A stretch of 64,000 nt of DNA from NCBI GenBank assembly GCA_009869945.1, contig WIXG01000275.1, forward strand, positions 1-64,000, given 5' to 3'. Source of the stretch: Mesaphorura yosii (Eukaryota; Arthropoda; Collembola; Poduromorpha; Tullbergiidae). The notes under the pieces were generated by a model that had not been told where the DNA came from, ran no database searches, and saw only the letters and a program-made list of their open reading frames with translations. Positions 39,260 through 51,625 of the stretch are shown here, one piece after another. The first letter of the stretch is position 1. Each line of letters opens with the position of its first letter. The translations under genes were made by a program, and so were the position numbers.

Positions 39260-41388
39260 ATGGGAAAAGTCAGAAAAAGGACTCGTGCCCGTAGTGCGAA
39301 GTGCACTCGTGTGAAGTTGTCGGTCAAATCCACAATTCCCGAGTTGTCAAACGGTTGTTCAACTTCCTCAACAGCTGCGACGGATGATTTCTCCAGTTCC
39401 GACGATGAAGACTTTTCATCATCGTCGATCCCACGTCCGACGATGCTGAGAACAAGCGGTCGCGTAGCTGATTGGGACCGCTACCTTCGACTCCCTGATG
39501 GATTAGCTAGGCTCGACAACATTGCTGGCGTCAGCCTATTTAAACATGTAAGTCTCATTCGCCCCTGGCCATCAAGCCATTGCATTATTGTATGGGATTG
39601 AAATTCATTTAAGGGCTCTTTGTTGCATTTCATTGTGCCATGTTTGTACTTCCTGTCTTCTTTGCCCACAGGCTCCACTCGCTGACATTTGGGAAGATTT
39701 GACCAAGCCACCTGGACTCCTGACCGTTGAAGTTCCCAATGTTTACATTCAGCCTTTGTATTCCGAGACCGTGAACTGGTTTGCAACAATACTGAAGTTT
39801 GCCGGTATGCAAAGAGACCACATGCAGCCACGTTGACCAGCGCAGAAGTGATTGCCTTTCCATGTCTTTCTAGGATATAAGTGTCTTCTCGAGTATGACA
39901 ACTTGGATCGTCATGGTCATCACACATGTTATCTTGAATGGGCCGCGTTTTGCAGCGATGTAATAAAGCCCTTGGGATACTCTCGAATAAATCGGATTCC
40001 TATGCTTCCGCCGTTTGGTATGAATTTTTGTCAAAGATTTCGAATGCACAAATTAAATTCTTCTTGGCTATTTCAGAGATTGCCAGTGTTCCTGATTTTT
40101 ACCTGAGGGGACTGGAGCGAAGCGCAGGCAAACCTACAGTGACAGAAAACCTTGCAACTATCATCGTAGAAGCCATTCAAAGGAAACAAACGTAACATAG
40201 CTGCACCATTAACCACTTGTGTGAACGTTTGTGATTTGTTCTGTGCCCACGTGGCGTAACTCTTCTTCACACTTGCAGTTACCCGTTGGGCAAGCTTCTG
40301 GAAGTGGTTGATCTTGTCACGTGTGACATGTCCAATATGAAACTGGCTACTGTGGACGGTGTAATCGGGGACAGAATCTGCGTGAAATATGTCGATTCGG
40401 AATCCAGTAAGTAGACATCACCGCTCATGTTTTGGCGCCTTGTGGTCTTTTCTCTAATAATGTGGCTTTCTGGCAACGTTTTTTCCGATTGTTTTCAGAG
40501 TTTTACTTCAATGTAAAATCGGAATTTGTACATCCGCTTGGTTGGAGCCAAGCGGTCGGTCATAACATTGAAGGACTTCCACCACACCTGAATTTCACAC
40601 CCTTAGACCCGTCTTATTTTCCGGCATATCCTGAAGATGTCGTGGTTGAGCCCGGCCAGTTCCTAGAGGTGCGACATCCCGTCAAAGTCCATAAAATTGT
40701 CGCGGCTCAAGTATCGAAAATTTTGAAGCACGGATACTTTTACGTGGTAACGGTCGGTCTTGTTGAACCTGATGACGAAGCACCATGGACAATTGCTTTT
40801 CATTTGATGTCACCATATATTTTTCCTTGCGGGTTTTGCAAAGAACATGACATTGATCTTGAACCACCATTTGGGGAGGCTACAGCATCATTTTCGTGGG
40901 AGAGGTATTTCTCGAACTACAATGCCAAAGCGGCGCCGCTACACCTTTTGCCAAAGGTATCAAAATTGCTTATGAAACGAATCAACGGCAAAATTGTTTC
41001 GAATTGATTGTTGGAGTACGCATAATTTGTTTCTACTCTGTTTCAGCGCCCGAAACCAGAATTTAAGTTGGGCATGAAATTGGAAGCGATTGATGAAGCG
41101 GATCCAAAGTTTCTAGGGCCAGCAACTATTGTCAACATCAAGGCGCACTTGCTCTGGCTTCATTATGATGGCTGGATAACTGGTACTCATGATGGTGACG
41201 AAGTAGTGGCTGAAAAGTGGATGGATTTCGAATCACCAAATATTTATCCTGTTGGATTTGCCGAAATGACCACTCATGGGTTCCAAGGGCGTGTGACTGT
41301 ACATCCTCCGACACATCCTTCGATTAAATACAATGCATTGGCCGAATCTTTGGGAGAGCCAATAATAAATGGGAATTACGCATTTTGA
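39260..41388 (+). CDS. Four-MBT-repeat chromatin protein (MBTD1/SFMBT/L3MBTL2-like)
   Basis: Exons 39260-39547, 39672-39804, 39874-40017, 40077-40191, 40279-40406, 40499-40956, 41047-41388 (535 codons if the 59-nt intron 40018-40076 is spliced). A basic N-terminus and an acidic Ser-rich stretch lead to four MBT repeats, which bind mono- or dimethyl-lysine in histones. Repeat 1 has AGYKCLLEYD and KPLGYSRINR. Repeat 2 has LLEVVDLVTCDMSNMKLATV and HPLGW. Repeat 3 is divergent (FLEVRHPVKVHKIVAAQV, FPCGF). Repeat 4 has GMKLEAIDEADP and YPVGF. No SAM domain or zinc finger follows, as in MBTD1. Repeat 1 and the loss of its W-x-x-F-L segment are discussed in the findings. The protein is nuclear and the role is probably Polycomb-like or acetyltransferase-linked repression or reading; the exact orthologue is unclear. 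Confidence 0.85.
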
Positions 41389-41752
41389 AATGGCGATTTT
41401 CAGCGTGGACAAAAGTGAGCTGCCTGGCTTTTATCAGTATTATGACTTCATTCTAAATGCGTTTTGTAATTGACGTTAACTAAAGTTGAATTAATTAAGT
41501 AATACGAAAGCTGGGATGGCTTGTGCGTGTACGGTATATTTCAGTTTCTTGTATCATTGAATCACTAAATTGATTAAATGCGCAAGTTCTTTGTTATCGA
41601 ATGGTCGGCAAACTGCAAGCATTTCTCCGAGAGTCGTGGCTCGACTTTCGTACGTCGGATATTTAAGTTTTCTTCTCTGGTACGGGCACGCTGTACAAAA
41701 TCGAACTCATTTCTTGAAACCGTCTAAATTAACTGCAAAGTGTAATTATCAG

Positions 41753-42282
41753 ATGCGTTTGGCTGAACGGAATTTAGTGAGAATATTAACAAGGAGCATG
41801 TCCAGACCAGTGACGTTATCCAGCAATGGGAACATCCAAATACCAATTCATGTCAAACCAGGTGCCAAGTCAAATTGCATCACGGGTGAGTAAAAGAGTA
41901 TTCAGAGGCTCGTCAAGTGGTTTCGTAAACACTTTTAAGTGGTGGTAGTGGTTTGGTGTATATAATTTATATGTTCACAGATGTTACCAGCGATTATTGG
42001 TCTATTCAAATATCGGCTCCACCGACTGACGGTGAAGCTAATGCCGAAATTATTAAGTTCCTTGCTGAGCTCTTGAAATTAAAGAAGTCTGACCTCGAAC
42101 TACGCGTGAGTATTTGATCCTTTCATGCGAATAATAAAAACAGGTACAGTATCTTTTTTATTGTTCAACAGGGTGGTAAATCGCGTGATAAGATCGTCAC
42201 AATTACTTCTTCCTCCGACCGCCCTGTCACTTGTGCTCAAGTTACAGAGAGACTGTCTTCAGAAATTGGAAAAATCTATTAA
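41753..42282 (+). CDS. DUF167 / UPF0235 family protein (C15orf40-like)
   Basis: Exons 41753-41885, 41981-42105 and 42172-42282 (122 codons). After a short Arg-rich N-terminus ([16 protein letters not shown]), possibly a mitochondrial presequence, comes the compact domain: [34 protein letters not shown] and [18 protein letters not shown]. These match the conserved blocks of the YggU/UPF0235 family found from bacteria to animals, whose molecular role is not established. The ATG at 41753 is the first in frame; the next Met (41798) would also leave the domain whole. The gene starts only 364 bases after the MBT gene stop, on the same strand. Confidence 0.9.
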
Positions 42283-42523
42283 ACGCTGAGGTGAGTCAGC
42301 GCGACCTGGAAGTGTGTGGCGTGCCTCAAATCCGGAATCCGTCAAGGCTCAAGATTCAAAAGACTGTACAACCGAGCCTACGAAGTGGTCAAAGGAATGA
42401 AGCTGTTCGCTTTTTCGATGAAATGGAAAAATACTAACAGCAGCATCTGAACACATGATGTTGAGACCGCCTGGATATTTGCTTGTGTTCAGTAGGATTC
42501 TAAAAAATCATCTACCGTTTCAT

Positions 42524-42529
42524 AATAAA
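42524..42529 (+). terminator. Poly(A) signal of the UPF0235 gene
   Basis: AATAAA, one of several overlapping copies in an AT-rich stretch 240 bases after the stop. Confidence 0.55.
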
Positions 42530-43870
42530 TAAATACAATAAATAATCAAATAAGTGCGTGGACTTCATAAGTTTCTAAACCTCATTCTGCATATATCAGA
42601 CTGGGACTAACGTTGTCGTTGCATTGTGAAATATAATTGCACAAAGATGGGAAATGGGAACAAAATTTCGACTGCAAAAAATCTTGTAAAGCTCTTGCAC
42701 GTGCATTGCGTTTCATTTTTTATCCGTGTGAGCACATTATTGCATCGAAAGAACTGTGCATGGTTATCTGTGTGAAATCTTGAGTGCCTTCCTCAAATGC
42801 GAAATGTTCAATCTCTAATTCAGTCATCAATTTATTGTGTACAACATTACATTTGAGCACTGAACTACGAGATAAGCTACACAGGAAATGAGGAAATGGT
42901 AGGCTGAACGCTTAAGTACGACGCTTGAGAGAATGCCTCAAGAATGGGAACAGCAAATCAGTCATAGCATTAATCAGCTGGCTCGTCTCGCTCGAGATTG
43001 CTTCTGTCTATGTTGTCATCTTGGTAAAGTCAGTTTAGCTTCGACTTTGGTTAGATCAGTATTAAGACGAAACAAGAAGAGATAAAAAGCAGTCAAAAGA
43101 GTGCTGTGCTGTGTTTTCATACGCGTGTGCCAACATCCTCGTGTTTTGTACCGAGGTCTGCAATTTGATGGACATTGCACTGGACAGCTCACAGCTGTAA
43201 GCTGGGTTCGCTTCCAACAGAATAACATAGCCGAAAGCCAGTGAAGTGATGCACATTAATGAAAGTGTACATAAACCCCATTTATCGGACCCAAGGCCGT
43301 CTTTTGTGATGAAACAAATCAGAGCACAGCAAGAATCATGTAATGAGTTAGACGTTCATGTACCACGAAACCAAACCACTTGTTGACGCTTGTGTGTGTG
43401 TATTAATGCTGAATTAACTACATGAGACTGAGAAGACTAATGAACGCAAATATTATTATGTTCACAATTCGATTTAATAGGCACTTGTACTATTCGTACT
43501 GAGATTAGTAAAAGTGAATTGGTTAATTGGCTAGATGGTTCGACACTTATCTGCCAGTCAAGTTTCGCAGTAGTAGTGGGTTTCCACAAGACAAGTGGAC
43601 AACCTGTGCGCTCATCGATAAATTTTCCAACACTAGCCGCCATCGTCCAGTGCCCAATTTGCTTTTGCCATACTGTGATCGCGAAGAGACTTAATTTTTG
43701 TACCTGTTGGGAGTTTTAATCTCAACTCCTTTCACCGACACGCATTTTCAACCTGAAACCGCATGTGCATAGAAGGTAATGTCAAAACTCTATAGACTTC
43801 GGGTTGAAGTGACCGAGCGGTCTTGGCTAACTGGTTGAAAAACAGAGCTGGTCGACGATCGCATCTGACA
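42530..43870. other. Intergenic region upstream of the ABCD transporter
   Basis: No supported exon. Short open frames at 43016-43256 (minus) and 43437-43719 (both strands) show no motif. The promoter of the ABCD gene is expected near the right end. Confidence 0.4.
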
Positions 43871-46601
43871 ATGGCCGGAGTGGTTTCAAAGTTGAGATCC
43901 TTTGATTCCTCTGCCCTACTATTGAAATGGCTCAGCTACTTCTTGTCCATGAAAACGTCCACAAAGTACGGAATTTTGGCAACGTCAGTCGTCGTCACAG
44001 CCATGCTTTCGTTGTACAGAGATTTTTATGGATGGAAGCACAAAAGTGGGAATGGGACAAGAAAACGGAGGTCAAGCCGGGCACCAGCAATCAATCTCAC
44101 ATTTCTTAAACAAATGAAGTTTCTACTCAGCATAATCATTCCCAAGTTGTGGTGTCCGCAAGTGGGATTGCTCGGACTGCACACCTCATCGCTTGTCGCG
44201 AAGACGTTCCTCTCGATTCACGTGGCGAAACTAGAAGGCAAAATTGTGAGAGAAATTGTAAAAAGGTAAGCAATCAATTTTATTGTAGTGAAACAAGTGG
44301 TTTTAGGTAACTTGCCCGAAAAACCATTTGCTCCACATGGACATTTGTTGCCGACGATACACTGAGTTACTTAAGACCAATTGCCTGATGCTTGTGTTCT
44401 AACAAATTAATCGATTAACTTTTTCTTATTTCAATTATTTGTAATAAAACTGACTCACCATTGCAAATGTCCAGTGGAGCAAATGGTTTTTCGGGCAAGT
44501 AATTCGAGCAAATGGCAGGAGAGCAAGTTACCGACCACGAAGCAGGTGCATTGCCCATGCATCAGGTTGGTTTTTATTACAGGGATGGATTGGCCTTCAT
44601 TTCATTGCTCGCTCAATGGATTCTAGTCGCAATCCCAGCCTGCTTCCTAAACTCGTCAATCAAGTTCCTGGAGTCGCGACTCGCTCTCAGTCTCCGTTCA
44701 CGTTTAGTCGACCATGCGTACCAATCGTACTTCAAGAATCAGGTGTACTACCGCGTTGGGAACTTGGACACGAGAATCCAAAACCCTGATCACAGTCTCA
44801 CTGAAGACATTTCGTCTTTTGCGAGATCTCTCGCTCGCCTTTACTCGCATATCACGAAGCCAGCGCTGGACGCAGCGTTGGTTTCGTATGCTCTGGTCAC
44901 GCGTGCCAAGACAGTTGGCTCCAACTTGTACCTGGGTCCGACGATCGCCTTGAGTGTCATCTATTTCACTGGTCAAATACTCAAAAACTGTTCGCCTCGC
45001 TTTGGAAAGCTGATTTCGGTCGAAGCTGAACTCAAAGCAAAACTCAGACATGGTCACTCACGGATTGTGATGAACAGCGAAGAGATTGCATTTTACGGCG
45101 GTGACCAAATCGAGAAACGTGGATTGGAAGAAGCGTACAGAAAAGAAATCACACAAAGCAAGAGAATTTATTTTGCAAGGTTGTGGTACGTCTTCATCGA
45201 GCAATTCTTCATGAAGTACGTCTGGGCTGGAAGCGGAATGGTGCTTGTCGCTATTCCTATCTTGACTGGTAACCATCTCGTGTCGGAATTATGTGTTGCG
45301 ATTATTTATATGGTTCATGGTATGACTTCGATTTCCAGCACGAGGATTAAACAAAGCCGACTCCGGTGAGGCCAATCGAACAGAATATTACATGACCACG
45401 AAGAATTTGCTGCTGGCTGGGGGAGATGCAGTGGAGAAACTCATGACGAGCTACAAAGAAGTTGGAGAGCTTGCAGGCTACGCTTCACGCGTGGCAAACG
45501 TTTTTAAAGTCTTCCAACAAGTTGGCAATGGAATGTACGTTCGTGGCAGTGACGAGGGTGACGTCGAACCGGACAAATACATGGAGCCGCAATTGCAGTT
45601 ACCAAATGGGAAGTGCGAACCATCCCTCGCACGGAGCGTGTGGACAGAGAGTGCCGTTCCCTCTCACAAGGCGTTGACAAGTTCTGGCGACTGTAGTCAA
45701 GTCACAACGATTGAGCTCAATAACGTCACAATCCTCACACCATGCAACGATGTACTTGTAGAAGATTTTAGTCTGCACATACAGCCCGACATGCACTTAC
45801 TGATTACCGGGCCTAATGGGTGTGGAAAATCTTCACTATTTCGAGTGCTCTCGGGTTTGTGGCCCATTTCCAGTGGAACTTTGATCAGGCCTCCAATTTC
45901 CAAGCTGTTCTACATTCCTCAAAGGTAATTTAAACAGAACTTGTGTATTGTGTCAGACCACTAGAAGCGGAAATGCCAAATAGCACTTTATTATTCGTCC
46001 CAGGCCGTACATGTCACTTGGAAACCTCCGAGAACAAATAATTTATCCAGATACATATGAGGTCATGATAGGCAAAGGGTTTACTGACCAGTACTTGAGC
46101 CTGATCTTGGAAAACGTGCGACTGACATCGATCTTAACGAGAGAAGGTGGCTGGGAAGCGACAAAGGATTGGCAAGACGTACTTTCTGGAGGTGAAAAAC
46201 AGAGAATTGGGCTAGCAAGACTTCTCTATCATAAGTAAGTTCTTTTCGTTGTTGCGAGCAGCCTTGTTCGGAACCAATCGTTTCCTTAATTTGATACTTG
46301 ATTGTTACTTTTGCATTGCAGGCCTCTTTTCGCCCTGCTAGATGAATGCACCAGTGCAGTGAGTATGGACGTCGAGGACAGCATATATTCATTGTAAGTC
46401 CATATGAGAACATTCCTGATTTGTGCATAGTGGTGTAACTAATTTATCGTCACTTCTAGAATTCGTGCCAAAGGAATCAGTTTACTGACCATATCGCATC
46501 GCCCATCACTCTTCAAGCACCATACGCACATTTTAAAGTTTCATGGGGACGGGAATTGGGCATTTGGTGAAATGAACTTGGCAGCTGAAATTCCTAAATA
46601 A
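43871..46601 (+). CDS. Peroxisomal ABC half-transporter, ABCD1/ABCD2 type
   Basis: Exons 43871-44265, 44583-45268, 45339-45924, 46004-46234, 46322-46393, 46460-46601 (703 codons; human ABCD1 has 745). Half-transporters of this family dimerise in the peroxisome membrane and import very-long-chain acyl-CoA. The transmembrane half shows the family's [13 protein letters not shown], the [10 protein letters not shown] loop and the EAA-like [14 protein letters not shown]. The nucleotide-binding half has Walker [10 protein letters not shown] (from residue 518), signature LSGGEKQR (616-623), Walker B FALLDE with D640/E641, and the switch His in TISHRP. The C-terminus ends soon after, without the longer tail of human ABCD1. 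Intron 1 contains a MITE. Nothing looks broken. Confidence 0.95.
44311..44499. mobile_element. 189-bp MITE with 36/37-bp terminal inverted repeats
   Basis: The left end 44311-44347 (cttgcccgaaaaacc...) is the reverse complement of the right end 44464-44499, apart from one extra base in the left copy. Both ends are flanked by TAA (44308-44310 and 44500-44502), a three-base target duplication of the PIF/Harbinger kind. The interior is AT-rich and non-coding. It sits wholly within intron 1 of the ABCD gene. The near-perfect repeats suggest recent insertion. Confidence 0.85.
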
Positions 46602-46669
46602 TAAGTTACCAGTTCTTAATGGATATGATTCTTATACTTGACAAAAAACTGACAGCGGACAACGAACAA

Positions 46670-46675
46670 AATAAA
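46670..46675 (+). terminator. Poly(A) signal of the ABCD gene
   Basis: AATAAA about 70 bases after the stop codon. Confidence 0.6.
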
Positions 46676-47096
46676 ACGTAATTAAATCGTATGTGAGATG
46701 TTCCTAATTTTATGTACAAGGCACAGACAGTAAACACAAGCACGTAGTCTTGGAAGGCAAACGAGAAAAGAAGAATCACAATCTGCGATGAGAGTTGAAC
46801 ACAAAAGGGTTTGTAACAAAGAATTCAAACGACCATCAAGCCAGCGGGAAAACTCTCAAAAATTTCTGTTTTGCGTCTCGCCAAGTTGATGTTCAAGCGT
46901 CAGAATCCATCAGATTTTCGTGCGGAAAGAAAGTAGAAAAAGGTTTGCAAATTATAGAAGAAATTCAACGAACTCCGTGCATACCGAGGTTGCTAATTAA
47001 AACTGTTGTTTTGAAATGAGTATTTCCATTTCACTGTACTCCAAAATCTAGATCAATAGGCTAGATTAAAATTTTGACTATACACGCTTTGGCAAA

Positions 47097-50000
47097 ATGC
47101 TGCTACGATCTAGAACACCGTCACCTACTAAGAAAACGATTCCAAGAAAAGTGCGCGCATCCACGCGCTCCCCGGCCAAAGCCAACGGAAACCTTGAACC
47201 GGTTTGTGGGTGGAGCGCATGGATCCTTTGGAATTCCGAGTTAAGAAAATGGGTAACAGAAAAGACAGCAGAAATTGGACGCAATCGAAGAAATGGAGCC
47301 ACATTGAAGAATGAAGTTGTCAAAGCCTGTTTTGATACAGTATCAAGGTTGGGGAAACTAATACCGCACGATGCTCGATCGGCACACTTACTGAATGAGG
47401 ACCCGCGTTCCTTTATTGTTGTAAGTACGCCATGATGCTAAATCTAAGTTATTGCTTTCAGGAGATTGGCTATAGTAAACCAGATTATGGGCTACATTAT
47501 TAGGTACAAATTGTGGAAGAACCTATTGACTGCAGAGACGAGAAGGATAACATCGTCACCAGAACACCGGTTCAAACTCTATTCACTTGGGACGATGCAA
47601 ATGGGGTGGAAACTAGCAGTAACGCCAAGATTTTAAACGTGTATTCGGAGTTGGGCGAGTTATCTCATCTTCTGTTTCGTGTTGGAGACATCATCTTGCT
47701 GAAGGATTCCGCAACAGTTGGAGATGAACATATTTTAATAAATAATAGCTCACAGGAAAGCAGATGCCAAATTCTGTACCTAATGAATCAGGTTAGTCGC
47801 TAGGAGAATTTTTCAACACCATTGCCCCTCCAGGTCCACCAAGTCGAAGCTGGGGCGACTTGTGGTGTTTAGTATTAGTAATTAAGTTCTACCATATTTA
47901 GGAGTTGGACGAGCCAGCAGACTTCCGTATACCTTTTGGAACTCAAGAATGGAGTTCTTACTTGCGTGGTTGGGTCAAGTATTTCTATGTTACGCCTTTA
48001 ATTGAGAGGGGCTCACAGCGGTGTACACTATTACGAATCGTCCCGCAGCCACAACTTCGTCAAAGTTTATCAGAAAAGGCACAGCTTTCGGCGTCGACAT
48101 CATCAGACGTCAACAAGCAAGTCATTAGTGATCTTGCCGAAACTAGAGCAGCTAGAAAACGCAATACATCGTCCTCCTTGCTAGTCCACGATGCTAAGAA
48201 CCGTGAATCGTTTGTTGCGCCAAATGAAAATGATGCTCCAGGAAACCGCGAAGAGGTTCTTCCGAAGAGACGTAGAATAGAAACAGACACTGCAGCTGGT
48301 CCGATCGTCGGAAGCGAAGAAATGCAACGAAGTAGTTGTAGTCAAGAAAGTCGAAGCCAAATTGTAAGGGGAAATACTTTGAAGGAATTGAAAGATCAAT
48401 ACCGAGCCAGCTTAGCAAGGAAGGCAAAAACCAACATTAACACATCCGTAACGGCCAGTGACAGTGAAGCCGGCTCTCATGCCAATGCTTTAGACGACAA
48501 TGCTTTCATCGACTCCGACGGCGATGATGATAACATCACCCTACCTAATGACCCTGATTACGAAGTTGAAGATGGCCAAGAAGACTTTAACCACTTTGAC
48601 GAAAATACAAGATCAAGACAAGCGTTTACTAACAGACGGTACTCAAACAGAGTCGACGTTCCCCTCGAAGGCGGCTTTATACGTGAAAGACTGAACGAGA
48701 GCTTCGAAGAACAGATTAATGTGGCCAGCACCCCAAGAAAATTGTGGGCCCAACGAGAAGATTGGCATTCTGGTATGAGACCAAAACTTTCTAAAGTAAA
48801 GCGGTACGAATACAGAAACTTAGCGGATTTAGAGAACGAGCTCCTCCAAGAAGTAGTGGAAAGAACCGTCAGAAAGCAGCAAAATGTCTACGGAGTAGTG
48901 ACTACTGTGAAAGTAAATTTAACAAACTCCCTTTACTTCTACATTACTTTGCCTTAAACTTTACATGTTTATATTTTACAGCACTTGGAGAAAGGAAACT
49001 TCCATACCTTTCTTCTTCGAATCATGGATGATTCGGGAAAGCAGAACGTACTGGTTCGACTCTGTACCACAGACCATGACCCAAAAGTTGGCCCCAAACC
49101 TCACCCAAACGACATAATTCGGATTCATCGCGCATGCGTTCAGTTTGAAGGAGCTGAAATGGTAATTAGTACCGCACCACATCATAATTATACTCTATTC
49201 AGCTACGAAGACACTTTAATTGCCGAGATCGAGATTGCTACGTCAGCAACTACGATTCACTACACGGGTGAGTTCTTGAGTGTTGACTTGACTTCTGAGA
49301 ATCGACAGACAGCCCCACCAAATGGAGAACTCAACTCGGGTTTTTGATTTCAGACGCTGACAAGAAACGAATAATTGATCTAAGAGGATTCATCAAGAGG
49401 ACAATGGAGGAATCTGGTTTTGAACATTCAATTCAAATAGAGGAGGCTAGCCAGAGTCAAGACGACGACGGACAGTCACACGTAGTTACCCATGTTCAAG
49501 TTCGCAACCATGAAGTCAATGAAGGTGTTTTAAGTGACGATGATGCTTTACGCGGTCAACAACATGAACCCAGAGGACAGATAGGAATGGAGGCTCAAGA
49601 TCAAGAGAGCGGCAGAAATGAAGAGCCAGTTGAGCCTGAAGATTTGCACAGCTCTGGTGAAGTTATTTCCAATCTGAGTGCAATAATTGAATCTGAGATA
49701 AGGTGATCCACCGTTAAAATAATTATAAGCTACTCGATGGAATTCATATTAACATTATCTGAACTTCTTTGCGTTTGCAGGACACAAAGTGAAGGCTTTG
49801 GAGGCGAAATAAACTATAATGTGAGATACCCTCTACACAGAAGTATCATCTACGAGACTATGAATCCAGATGGTTGCTGTTTGCTGGAACAATTAACAAA
49901 GGATCAGCCAGAATTCAACATGAAGTTTTGGGTATGAAGCTGACATAAATCAACTTCATAATGCAACGGTGGGTTCAATTTATTACAGTTTAATTTCACA

Positions 50001-51095
50001 CCTTTGCGCTTTAGATGCTGAAGAGTGACTATAATTCGGAGGATGACATTTACATTGCCCGAGTAGTAGATGGAACTAAATCACAATTTCATCGATTTGT
50101 TAAGCTCTCTTCTGAAAATGAAGAGGAAGTGGAAATCAAGCCATACGCTTTGTACGAAAGAACAACGACGCCGGACGCCGCTTGTGTTTATGCCCCTGTT
50201 GTGGACGTAGAAATCAAAAATGTATGTAAGAAATAATGAATATATGAATTCATGGAGTATACTCATTAAAATATGTTTTTCTGTCTTCTGCCAGCTGTCA
50301 AAGAATGAACCTCTGGCGGAAAGCCTTCTGACCGTGGTTATGGCCGGACGTGTTCGCTACGTTATGAAGCACGTCACATTAGTTGACCAACCCGGCCCAT
50401 TTACGAGGAAGTTCAGGAATGTAAAATTAGTGGTTGACGCTTTGAAGACTGAACTGATGAGGTAATGTTTAACTGGCTAAATGTTTTGGAGCGAATTATT
50501 TTCAAGAACTGTATCAATCTAAATTTATAATTGCAGATATGAATCATGTGACAAGTTTACTGACATGGAAATCGGTAGCACCAGAAACCAGGCTAAAGCT
50601 TCGACTTCCAAAAGTGTCTCATTGCCTCCAGTTGCGGAGCAGCGCAAACGCGACTCCGCTCTTCCTTCGGACGATGACAACACGCGAAGAACACGATCAA
50701 GATCACGCTCACAGCCTAAAACTTCCTCTCAAGACTCGTCAGACAAAACATTAGCCAACAAGCCGACTTCATCGGCTGCGTCAAGCAGTGACGATGACAG
50801 CCAATCGTCTTATTACACAGCTGGCCCTTCAAATTCGCAAAATGAAAGTGGTGGTGTTCAGACACGTGACGAAACAGCTGCTCTGTATAATATGGAAGTA
50901 GTTGAAGAGGTGGATGAGGACGATCGCTTTCGCATGAGGGCACAAGCAGGAGAGGTAGAAACAATTGCAGGAAGAATTGAAAACATTCCCGTAGCTAACA
51001 ATCATGCTGGCCGCCCACCAAAGTCATCCGAAGGGATCTTGAGAAGATCTATGCGTTTATTCAAGCAATGGACTTCTGGGGGCGAACACAAATAG
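47097..51095 (+). CDS. Large POT1-like OB-fold protein (putative telomere single-strand binder)
   Basis: Exons 47097-47420, 47504-47791, 47902-48912, 48982-49267, 49354-49702, 49781-49931, 50015-50221, 50295-50461, 50537-51095. Phases agree and total 1113 codons. Around residues 525-665 the sequence follows the first OB fold of POT1 (Telo_bind): VYGVVTTVK, FHTFLLRIMDDSGKQNVLVR, DIIRIHRACVQFEG, then a DADKKRIIDLRGF helix. In POT1 this fold grips the 3' telomeric overhang. The next ~210 residues (YPLHRSIIYETM, VDVEIKNL) could be a second OB fold. An N-terminal part (about 100-255, FRVGDIILLK) recalls a BAH domain, weakly. A charged, disordered linker (260-500) and a Ser/Arg-rich tail complete it. 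This is much longer than the ~630 residues of human POT1. Another OB-fold family is the main alternative. Confidence 0.72.
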
Positions 51096-51239
51096 GTATA
51101 GCTCCATTCTGATGATAATGATAATATTGTATATATTTGCCTTAGAAAAAGACTCTTCTAGCTAAACATGCGCTCAAATAATTACCTATTGTATTCTTCT
51201 CATTTAGCATAGCGTATTTCCAGAGCCTCGCTTCATGGA

Positions 51240-51245
51240 AATAAA
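51240..51245 (+). terminator. Poly(A) signal of the POT1-like gene
   Basis: AATAAA about 145 bases after the stop. A second copy is at 51297-51302. Confidence 0.5.
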
Positions 51246-51625
51246 AATGAAATGAAAAATTCATGATATTTTGTTACAGTATTTTCCTAAAAATTGAATA
51301 AAATTTGAGAAAAACACTTGCTCCATGTGTGTGTGCTTGTGCTGATGAGTTTCGGTCTGTTCTGTCATTTCATTCGAAATTAAATCACAATTAACAACGA
51401 ATCGGGTAGAAATCTCTTTCCAATCGCACCATGTCATAATGAAGATGAGACGATGCAGAGCTCCATGATTGAGTTGTGGGAGCGTTCAAACACAGGTTAC
51501 AAACAAAAACTTCTACAGTTCAATTAATTATTGATTTTCAACTTCGGAAAAACTGAAAAGGTTACCTTTAATGCTGTGAAGCTTAAAGTGTTGTCCTACG
51601 CGAGGTGAGTCGCAGTTAACTAACA

